64,000 nt of DNA, taken from assembly GCA_963978895.1 (NCBI GenBank), contig OZ022242.1, forward strand, positions 32,139,186 through 32,203,185, read 5' to 3'. Shown in pieces: positions 28,982-40,127 of the stretch. Position numbers and translations under genes: made by a program. The stretch's first letter is position 1, and the number at the start of each line of letters is the position of its first letter. The notes under the pieces were generated by a model. It had not been told where the DNA came from. It did no database searches and saw only the letters and a program-made list of their open reading frames with translations. This stretch comes from Erpobdella octoculata. Lineage: Eukaryota > Annelida > Clitellata > Hirudinida > Erpobdellidae.

Positions 28982-31868
28982 TTAAAAATCCTTTTTATAG
29001 TTGTACATAATGTTGCTTATTTCGAAATGACAGTCGATTAATCTTTTAAATTCATTAACTTGATCGGCTTCTATGATTTTCGAAGGGAGGTTGTTCCAAA
29101 TTGCAGTCGATCTGGTCAGGAAGAAATATTTTCTGCAGTTGCCGTTGAATCTTTGTGTTTCCAGTTTGAACTTGTGACCTCTTGTTCTTCTTTCTTCTGA
29201 TATCTTTATATTAGGAAAACACAAACGTCCTTCTTTGTCTTGAATAAAATTGTAGAGCATGATCAGGTCCCCTCTCAGTCTTCTGTACTTTAAACAAGGA
29301 AGCTTCAAAATTCTCAACCTGTCTTCATATTTCAATCCCTTGCATGCCTTGACCATTTTTGTTGCTCTCTTCTGGACTCTTTCAATGGCTTCTATGTCTT
29401 TTTTCTTCCATGGTGACCACACACTGACTGCATACTCCAATCTGGATCTAACCAAAGCTTTATAAATCAATATAAAAGAATCTTTTGTCAAATCTTTAAA
29501 ATTTCGCGAAATTATACCTAACAGTGAAAAACATTTTTTAATTGTTTCATAAATGTGATCTACAAATGTTAGTGAACTCTGGAATGTAACACCTAAATCT
29601 TTTATTTTGTCAAGAAAATTAAGTTCCACTCCTTCTATATTATATAGCCGACGATCATCTAATTGGCGTCCATATCTCACCGCAACACGTTTACCAGCAT
29701 TTAGCTTAATTTCCCATTTTTTACTCCAATCTCCTAATGAATTTAAACAGCTCTGCAATATCAATCGATCATCACTGCTTTTTATAGTTTTAAATATTTT
29801 GGCGTCGTCTGCGTACATAAACAGCTCCGCCGAGTTATTCTTAACTATTTCAAACATATCATTGACATAAATTATGTAAAGTAGTGGCCCTAAAACACTA
29901 CCTTGAGGTACCCCACTTGTAACTTTAAATCTATTAGATGTGCTATTATTAACCCTAACACTACTTGTTCTGTTTGTTAAATAATCTTTAATCCAATTAA
30001 TTAAGCCTCCATTGACGCCATAATTTTCTAGTTTATCAATTAACTTTGCATGAGATACACGATCAAACGCTTTTTCAAAATCCGTATATACCACGTCTAT
30101 TGTTTCCCCTTTATCTAATGCACTGCTCCACATATCCATCAATTTTAACAACTGAATTGTAGTTGACTTTCCTCTCGTAAAGCCGTATTGCCTATAATCT
30201 AGAAGCTTATTTCTATCAAAATGTATTATTAATTCATCCTTAATCAATGATTCTAACAGTTTACAGCAGATACAACTTAAAGAGACTGGCCTATAATTAC
30301 TTGCAGTATTCTTATCACCTTTCTTATAAACTGGGGTAATGATGGTATACTTCCAATCATCAGGGACCATTTGAGCTTGCAGTGATTTGTTGTATAAATT
30401 GCTTAAATAGCTAGAAATAGAATTTTTACATTCTATCAGAACCCTTGAAAAAATATTATCTGGTCCTGCCGATTTGTATTTATTTAATTTATTAATTTTA
30501 TTTTCGACCGCGTATTTGTTTATTATTACTTCCTCCATTATGTGGACAATAATATTATTGTTAATTGTGGGACTTATTTCTAGACTATCATTGCTTATAT
30601 AAACGCTTTTAAAAAATTCAGCTAAACAATTTGCCATATCAACGTCACAAGTTATAGTTGTTGCAGACCCGTTTATATCAGTTTTTATCATATATTCTAA
30701 CTTAGTTTGACAGTTTCTGTTTTTATTTATATGTTGCCAAAAAACCTTAGGATTGGTCTTAATTTTTTTGGCCAATTTCAGTGTCTCAGCTTCTTTAATT
30801 TTATTAATTGATTTCCTTAATTTGTTTCTGATATTTTTAAATTCTGCAAAAATATTATTATCTCTAGTTCGGATAAACTTTTTCCATAGTTTATTTTTTG
30901 TCCTGCATTGCTCAACCACATTTTTAGGTAATTTTCTTTTATGGCACTTAAATCTTAAAATTCTATCAGCATCAATGACAGGAATATAATTCCTAATAGC
31001 TTCATTCATTACTTGACAAAAGTAATGCCACATATTGTTAACCGAGTCTTTACTTGCAACATTGTTATTTATTTCCGACTCATCACAGTACAGATTCTCA
31101 ATCAAATAATCGTTCATCAAATTATATTTTCCACTGTTAAAATCAAATTTGGATATATTGTTAATGGTTTTTGATTTATAAAAATTTCTAATAAAGGAGA
31201 AATTTAACACACAATGATCACTTTTACCTAGTGGGGAATTATATACTAAATTTTTGATTAAATCGACGTCCTCAACTAGAAGCAAGTCTAGAATGGACTG
31301 CTTTTGAGATCCGCGACACCTTGTAGATTCCTTAATTAGTTGAGTTAAAAAATTATCATTTAAAAAGTTGATCAGTTTATCTTCGGATGACTTAAAATTT
31401 GATTTGTAGGTATTATTTTTCCAGTCAACGTTTGGAAAGTTAAAATCTCCAATTATTAATTTTACTCCTATTTTAGATTGGAAAGCTTCTAACAGTAAAA
31501 ATAAATTATTATTATTTTCTCTACCTGAATTCGGACTCCTATAGATGATAAGAATAAAAATATCAGGATTTTCATCTATTTTAATACACATATATTCATT
31601 GAAATCTATTCCTAAATTTATAATTTGGCACTTAATATCATATCTAACAACAAAATATACCTCTAAATCCTTTTTTCATAAAATTATATGAATGCAAATT
31701 AAAATTGTTTATCCAGAATTCGGATTCAATAAATTCATTTACATAATATTTTGCATTTACCTCAGTAAAAATTAAGATATCTTTTGTTACGTCATCTGTA
31801 TCTACTAATAATCTTATCTCACTCATTTTATTAGTAATGCAATCTACATTTGAATACATAATGTTCAA
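28982..31868 (-). CDS. Non-LTR retrotransposon ORF2: endonuclease and reverse transcriptase, one frameshift
   Basis: Encodes the enzyme that nicks target DNA and copies the element RNA. From the N-terminus: APE-type endonuclease (IYRSPNSG, GDFNFPNVDW, KSDHCVL), reverse transcriptase (YRPVSLSC, DFEKAFDRVSH, SGVPQGSVLGPLLY, catalytic FMYADD), and the CR1/jockey C-terminal region (YKALVRSRLEYAVSVWSPW, STAIWNNLPSKI). 31591-28982 is one open frame of 869 codons. The start of the endonuclease (31868-31644) lies in another frame, separated by what looks like a single extra T in a T-run at about 31655-31660. ORF2 has no ATG at its very start and abuts ORF1, so coupled translation is likely in active relatives. 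Otherwise undamaged, so a recent insertion. Confidence 0.92.
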
Positions 31869-31873
31869 AACGT

Positions 31874-32584
31874 TTAACTGATTGCATTCTTTTTTATTTT
31901 TATTACCTTCATATTTTCTGGTGGACCCCTTACCCGAAACATGAATTCCCCCGTATTTTCACTTTGCAGTTTTTTAGCTTCTTCCACCAATCTATTTCTT
32001 TCGGATCTTTGTTCGACATTTAGATCGTGACTAATACCAACGTTTTTCAGATTTTCATCTAACTGTCTAATCTTAACTAAATTTTCCATTATAATATTTT
32101 TAGCAATTTTATCATTGAATTTTACCAATATTGGTCGTATTTTATCACTCTTAGCCCCTAGTCTAAATATAGCTTTTATAGCAAATTCGCCAATATGCCC
32201 CCCTGATAATTGAGAACATAGCTTAAGAACTTGCGTCTTATCATAAGACACGCATTTCGTAACATCTTGATCTTTTAATTCAGCTACCCTGTATAATAAA
32301 ATGTTATTTGCCCTATCTTCTAAATCGTTGCTAATTTTAATTTTATTATTAGTTTTCTCGATAGCTTTACAAACAAGATGCACCTCTTTGTTTACCTCCT
32401 GCACGTTTTTCTTAACCACTTCCCCCACAACTCCTGCCCAGGACTCCATCACAGATTTCTGTGCCGATCCACCTGAAACCAAACCTTCAACCTTCTCTTT
32501 AAACAAACTAGACCACTCCTTTGTAGTCTTTTTGTTTTCATCCAAACTTTTCGTCGTGCTGCTCGTGAGATTATCAATTTTCAA
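31874..32584 (-). CDS. Non-LTR retrotransposon ORF1 protein
   Basis: 236 codons, immediately upstream of ORF2 on the same strand with only a few bases between. The first ~110 residues are Lys/Glu-rich with heptad-like spacing, suggesting a coiled coil. Then NNILLYRVAEL followed by basic segments (RLGAKSDKIRPILVKF, NRLVEEAKKLQ) looks like the RRM-type RNA-binding fold of L1-like ORF1 proteins. The likely role is to coat the LINE RNA in a ribonucleoprotein. Intact frame. The RRM assignment is by pattern only. Confidence 0.8.
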   Translation of the reverse strand: MKIDNLTSSTTKSLDENKKTTKEWSSLFKEKVEGLVSGGSAQKSVMESWAGVVGEVVKKNVQEVNKEVHLVCKAIEKTNNKIKISNDLEDRANNILLYRVAELKDQDVTKCVSYDKTQVLKLCSQLSGGHIGEFAIKAIFRLGAKSDKIRPILVKFNDKIAKNIIMENLVKIRQLDENLKNVGISHDLNVEQRSERNRLVEEAKKLQSENTGEFMFRVRGPPENMKVIKIKKNAIS

Positions 32585-32586
32585 AA

Positions 32587-34188
32587 TTAATTCTTTAATT
32601 TCAATAGCAATCCATGCAATTTAAGGTAGGTATTTATTTTTAATTGCTAATTTTTGTGTATAAATAGCCATTTCAATATTAAAAATAAAATGAGATGGAA
32701 TTTACATAGCAGAACCAGAGTTGAAGCTTAGATTAACTTTTATATATTCACGTATGTTTTTGTATGTAATGTAAATAAATAACAAGAAAGACAAATAAGT
32801 TTCGAACATCAACATCTAGTCTGCTGTTAATCGCCTTTCTCTCTAGTCCACAAATTACTACAACTACCCAACTACTGTAAGACTACACTACGACTACACT
32901 ACATTACTACATTGACACTGACACTTTCAAATAAGTCAAAATAAGTGAAGTTGTCTGTCGGAAGTCTGAAGAGAAGAACTTTTGCCTCTTTTTAGCAAGC
33001 AGGCCTGGCCTAGGCCTAGACTTAACTAGGCTTTTTCAACAATAACACAACTTGTAATAATAGTTTTTCTAGCTTATATGTGACCAAGTTTTATGTATGT
33101 TTTGCAAATCATATGTACATTACATTTTTTACTACAATTTGAAATTTAACATTTTTAATTTTTATTGTATCAGGAACAAGTAATTTTTTTCTACAATAAC
33201 TGGATTAGCGGCTAAGCTTTAGTCATAGGTAATTATTTTAAAAAAAGTAGATTTATTCACACTAGAAGTTTTAAACAATAGGAAAAAAAATTATTTGTGT
33301 TTAACATTAAAATAGACATTCTTATAGTAAATTATCTTTAATTGAAATAACATTAGTTATACAGCTAAATATTCCAATACAAAAAGTCACATCCTCTTTT
33401 CTTTAACCTCTCTATTTTTCTTGGAGTGGGATATACAAAGACTAACTCAAAAAATAATACCAGGAAATTACCTTGTATTGGATGAGTAAAATTTGTTATC
33501 TAAATACATAATTTCCGATTTCTGTATGATCGTATGTTAGCAATTTTGCATAATGTGGCGGCTACGGTGGTCAGCAGGGTCAGCTGTTGATCAAATTAAT
33601 GTGTTCATGCATGTAATAAAAGTTATTATACAACTGTTTACTGTCAGTTCTGAAGGTCAAAAACATGTTTACATAAGATTATTATGCAAGAGGTTAGCCG
33701 ATTACAAACATTATGCTGGATTTATTGCTGAAAAATAACATTGTGCATTGTCTATTTATCACATTTAATCCTGGACAGCCATCCTGAACCTGACTTGATT
33801 GAATTTCCTATAATAATGGTAGAAAAGGAAATTTCTTTATTTAATATCTGACAGTTCAATAAAAACAAAAAAAAACAGGGTATTTCTAGTATGAAATATT
33901 ATTAATAGTATTAGACTGGTTCTTTAGCAAAAAAATCAGCAAGACAAAATTAAATGTTTTTAATTGCCTAACAAATTTGTTCTACATACTTTAAAAAAAT
34001 TAATTGAAACAAAATAATCCACTCGCAAAGGTACAATCTGCCAAAAAAAAGTCATAACAAACATAGATATCTTAAATTTTGTTTAGATTTTCTATAGCTG
34101 TATAAATTATTATGTGTGTAAATAATTAACACCAGCTTAGCCTGTCAAAGTTAAACTTACCCATGAAAAGATCACTTCTCTTCAAACA
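32587..34188. other. LINE 5' region and LZTR1 upstream region
   Basis: The LINE 5' end cannot be fixed; a 5' UTR probably covers the first several hundred bases. The rest is AT-rich with no coding signal. TTCTCTTCAAACAG at 34176-34189 resembles a splice acceptor just before the LZTR1 ATG, so a non-coding first exon probably lies somewhere here (a GC-richer spot near 33550 is one candidate). Confidence 0.4.
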
Positions 34189-34218
34189 GATTTAAATTTC
34201 GAGCCAAGGTGGACAACT

Positions 34219-37200
34219 ATGTTTCTGGACAATCAGAGAGGTAGAACACTCAGATCACCAGCTTCATCAAGCCCCTGTGCCCAAAATACCAGCACCACCA
34301 ACTTAAACAACCAGAGTGTCGCCAGCTTCAGTGGGGGTATTGGCGATACCACACTGCCGAACCTTGGCACAGCTTTGGACAGGGGATGGTGTGGGGATGG
34401 AGTTGAGGGACTGACCCTAGATTTTGGCCCGGTCGAAAAAATTCACAGATGGAAAGAGATGCCATCTTGTGACGAATTCGTTGGATACAAGTTTGTATGT
34501 TTCAACGATTTTAAGGAAATTTTAAGTATAACATTGACGGCCATTAATATGTGCAATTATTAAAGAAAGCCCTTATTTGTTTTCTTTCATCAGAAGAAGC
34601 AAGCATACCATTGTGGGCTACAAAGATGATCTTTACATATTTGGTGGAGACAACGGGTTTGATATTTCAGTTTTTTCCTGTTATTTATTTAGTTTTTTTT
34701 TTCAAAGTTTTTTTCTACTTCAAATAGGAAAAGCATGCTGAATGACCTTCTTAGATTCGACGTTAAAGAAAAGTCATGGGGAAGGTTTGATCAATTTATT
34801 TATGCAAATGCTTTTCTCAAACTATCTGTTTAATTGCACAACTACTTACCTGTCCATTCATCTACCCATCTTTTCATTCACCTGCCAGGGCATTCACCAC
34901 CGGAACTCCACCAGCACCACGGTACCACCATTCGGCCGTTGAGTACCAAGGGAGCATGTTTATTTTCGGTTGGTTTATTTAATTGTTTACTATAATATCT
35001 TATTTTATTTGTGGCTTTGGCTATCTCCTGACATTCACATACCTGTTTGATTAATACAGGGGGATATACAGGTGATATTCATTCAAATTCCAATCTGACC
35101 AACAAGAATGACCTCAACGAGTACAGGTTTGCTACCGGTCAGTGGATTGAGTGGAAATTTGAGGGGAAGTAAGTCCTCATATTTAAATCTGCCACTGAAG
35201 TTGGCTATTGGTTATTAAGACAGGACGTTTAAGGTACGTTTAATTATTCAACCAATAGGAAACCAGTCGCAAGGGCAGCCCACGGTGCTGCGACCTATGA
35301 CAACAAGTTGTGGATTTTTGCAGGTTACGACGGGAATGCACGTCTCAATGACATGTGGATCACATCTCTTGACTGTGACTCTAGGAGTTGCCACTGCTGG
35401 GAAGAAGTAAGAGTTTTATTAGGATCGGGTGTTTCCACAAAGTAGTTCACCACGGAGATTTATTCTTCCAAGCTGTGCTAAAGCGCATATTTTTACATTT
35501 GAGGGCATGCCATCTTGGCTTGCTACTCAAAACCTTTGCTAAGAGCAGTTTTTTCCAAGTTGCCTTTAAAAAATATATTTTGAAACCAGTGCTGTCAGGT
35601 CTGAGAATATGTGCACTGGTTGGCACAACTTAGAGAAGCAGTTTTCATGCCATTAAATTTATCATTTTTAAATGATTTTCTAAGATTTTCCCACATCTGA
35701 CATAAGTTTGCAGACTTTTTTGCTAGACCCTTTTTCAAATTTTTAGTGCTTAATGCTATTGTGACTACTAATAAAAGTCGATTGGAAGGTATGAAGAGTA
35801 ACAATGAGGGATGATCTAGTATCCAGGGGTTAAAATATATGGGAACGCTTGGGAACGACGTTCCCGGGCCCTCCGAATTTAGATCATAGCGTTCCCATTG
35901 CTTTGAGCAAAAAAATAGGCGCTTGGGAACGCAGAGAAACGCGTTCCTAGGCCCACACTGTTTTATATTAATTTTATGATTTCACTTTAAAATCTATAAT
36001 TTAAGAAAAATTTATGTAATATATCATTTATATATATATTTTTAATTTAAAAATTTTATTGTATTTTTTATTATCTTTTGTTATTTTTGTTTTTTGCGGT
36101 TTTGAAAATTTATGAAAGGGGCCTATTTTTTTAGTGAGGGGCCCATTTTTCTAAAGAGGGGCCCATTGAATATATGGCATTCCCAGGACCAATTTTGTAT
36201 ACTTTAACCACTGCTAGTATCAACAATTTTTTTATAACACCTGTGTTTGTTTCCATAAATTCAGGTAAACCAGTCAGGCTCAATTCCACCAACTTGCTGC
36301 AATTTCGCTCTTGCTGTGGCACGTGACAAGATGTATGTCTTCTCTGGTCAGAGCGGTGCTAAAATAACCAACGATCTTTTTCAGTTTGACTTTGCCACAA
36401 AATTGTGAGCTGCTAGTTTTATGTCACCGTCGTGCATGCCGTGATTGTCATCGATAGTTTTTAATTATGCTATAATATATTTATTATATATCGATTTTAA
36501 TTGTTTACTATTATTATGTTTAAAAGTAAAAAAAAAAGTTTCGTTGTTATGAAATACACTGCATTGTCACAAGTTAGAGTTTGCATTTGTTTTCTATCTC
36601 TGATGCATTCATACATACATACATACATAGATTTAAATCTGTGGATATCGATAAATGTATTACATGTGATGAACTGTTCAAAGTTAGTCTATTTTGGCAA
36701 TTAATAATGATTTTTTTTACTTTTTGATCACTTCCAAACCAGTTGGACTCGACTTTCCACAGATCACATTGTCAGGGCTTCGCATCGTCCCCCAGACAAG
36801 AGATATGGACATACTATGGTGGCACACGACAGATATCTGTACGTTTTTGGCGGTGCATCAGGGAATATTCTTCCCAAGGGAATTCACTGGTAAGTGAATT
36901 GGACTTAATAGTGTTTGAATGATAATGTTTTTTTGGGATAAATTTTGGCGGTACTTTGAAGTGACCATTAATAAGGTTTATGGGTTCATTAATGTGATTT
37001 TTTTTTAAATTTAATGTTTGCTTATTGTAACATATTGAATGTCATTTAAAGTTTTGACCTGGACGAGCAGATGTGGGTTCACATAGATGTTTCCGAAGAC
37101 AGCGAAGTGAGTCGTTCTAACTGTGTGTTTTTTTCGAGGTATTCTCGAGACTGTACACGTCTTGTAATTGGTCAGTACCTCCTGAATGATTGCAGGTTCC

Positions 37201-40080
37201 CTCCGGCAGGTTGTTCCACGCTTCTGCGGTTGTACGTGACGCCATGTACGTCTTCGGAGGTACCGTGGACTACAACGTCAGGAGCGGAGAGATGCACAGG
37301 TTTCAAGTAAGCGAGTCCGATGAGCTGATTGTGATTGAATGCAAAAGTTAATAATGGTGGTCAGATGAAATAATAATCATATGTTAATTTAACGATAAGT
37401 TAGCTCATTATGATAATGATATGAATAATCTTGACAGTTTTCAACACTGCCTCCCTGCACCTTGAGAGACGACTATGAGAGACTGCTCAAGAGTCATCAA
37501 TTTTGTGATGTTCTATTTATAGTCGGGGAGGTGAGAAAATAACTTGTGTTGTGATGCACTGGTTGGTATCATTTCTAAATAAGCTGATTTAATTTTTATA
37601 TCTTATTTTACTGTTTTGAAAGATTTATGGTTACTTATAGCCTCATTATTTGTAAGCTGTCATGATAAAGTAGTTTTGTGGTTATAATAATGCTAGCATT
37701 CTTGCAGTCATGATAATGATGCTCTCACTCAGCAACAGGAACAGATTCCTGCTCACACTGCTATTGTCTGCGCTCGTTCGATTGTACTCAAGAATCACGT
37801 CCTGTCTGCGAAAAAGAATGAAGTATGTCTGTGTATTTCTGTGTATTTGTTTGTGTGTTTCTGAGTATTTGTTTGTGTGTTTCTGAGTATTTGTTTGTAT
37901 ATTTCTGTTTATAGTTTGTATATTTCTGTTTATAGTTTGTATGTTTCTGAGTATTTGTTATTGTGCTTTTTAGTATTTGCTTGTGTTTTTGTTACTGTTC
38001 TCATCATCATTCGTGTGTGTAATAAATATCATATTTCCAAGGTGTCGCAGTTGACGACGATGACAGGTCTGTCACCAAGACTGCCGCAAGCAATGTTTTC
38101 TTCGCCATCATCATCATCTCTGCTAGCAGTCAGCCTTCCAGAAGGAGATCCACAAGCCTTCAAGCTGGTTCTTTCTTACATTTATACTGACAAGGTTCAG
38201 CCGTGCTCTCCTGGTAAGTTGCCATCTGTTTTCATTGTCTGGTTCATTGATTGCTTGATGTTATGATTGATTGTTTTATTGGTTGATTCGGTAATAAATA
38301 ATTAAATTGATTGGTCGACAGGAGAAGATCCGAGTAGTAATGCCGTGATACTGTTGATGATGGATGTTTACAAGCAAGCACTCCAGGTGAATTTTAAAAC
38401 ATTTCCTCTGCATGGCTGTGATTGGAGCCATTCCTCATTTTGTAATCTAGAGGGCACAAATTTTAAACTTCACTTATCTCTCAAAATGTTCATGTTTTTT
38501 GCATGCGATTGCTTCTGTAATTTATGTTTTTATTTACTTGGCAGGATAAATAGAGCGATTTTACGTGTGAATGAATAAATTAACTGCTGGCATTCTTTGA
38601 GGGCGTACAAGTCTATTAGCTGATTTCAAAGCATACAGCTCAGTTGCTTTCTATTAGCTGATTTCAAAACATACAGCTCAGCTGCTTTCTATTAGCTGAT
38701 TTCAAAACATACAGCTCAGCTGCTTTTCCAGCATTTTTTTCTTGAGTTAGCAGGTGTGCTGTGATTATGCAGTGCTGTAGAGTGTGCATATAACAGGATG
38801 ACTTAGCATTTCTAATGTTTTCTTGTTCTCTCAACCATGGGATCATCGCAACTGATCCCAGGACAACTGATCCCAGGACTACTGATCCCAGGACAACTGA
38901 TCCCAGGACAACTGATCCCATGACAACTGATCCCACGGACAACTGATCCCACGGACAAGTGATCCCATGGACAACTGATCCCATAGACAACTGATCCCAT
39001 ATCTGCATCATTTTATATTTCACTGTTTCTGCAATCAATAAACTGATATTAACATACATAATTTCCGATTTCTGTTTGTATGTACGAATGTATGTGTATG
39101 TATGTATGTATGTATGTATGTATGTATGTATGTATGTATGTATGTATGTATGTATGTATGTATGTATGTATGTATGTATGTATGTATGAGTATGTTTGGA
39201 TGCTGTAGTGAAGGTCCTAGTCATTGACTCCTAAATAAGCCGATAAGAATTAATGTGGGAGTGTCTTCATTAATTCATTTAATTCATATCTTCGAAAAAA
39301 ACAACTTCTGAAATGAGCTAAACTCTATTATTTTTGGATTGGCACGGTTCCATTTCTCATTATGAACTTCATGCAGAAAGGAGTGAAACGATGAAAAGTA
39401 ATGTCAATTTCATTTCGACTGTGTATCGTGCCCTCGTGCGCTTATACTAAATATTATTTCTCCGTTTACTAACTGGAGTAGCCAGTATCATTATCACCAC
39501 CACCGTTGTCGTATGCAGCCAGCAATCGTAAGCTGGCTACGTAAGCATCATCACCACCATCATTGTCGTCAAAAAATGAGTTAAAAAATGAGTCTATGGG
39601 ATCAGTTGTCTATGGGATCAGTTGTCCATGGGATCAGTTGTCAGTGGGATCAGTTGTCCGTGGGATCAGTTGTCCTGGGATCAGTTGTCCTGGGATCAGT
39701 TGTCTTGGGATCAGTTGTACTGGGATCAGTTGTCCTGGGATCAGTTGTCCTGGGATCAGTAGGCACTAACCCCTCAACCATTATCACTACGACAATTCGT
39801 CATTAAAAGCAGAGCAGCACAAACATCATTTATACTGTTTTTGCCTGATATGTCACTTATTCAGTCATAATTATAAGTTAATTAGTAAATTGATAAACAG
39901 TTTTTCAGCAGTTTACTTTTCAACAATTTTGTAGCTCCAGCTGATGAGACTGGAACATCTGTGTCTGCAATACTTACAAAACTTTATTAAACTCGAGAAT
40001 GTCCTTACAGCACTTCAAAATGCCACCTCTCTGCACCTGGATTACATCAAGGTAAGGAGATAACTACACAAAATATGTTC

Positions 40081-40127
<47 letters not shown>

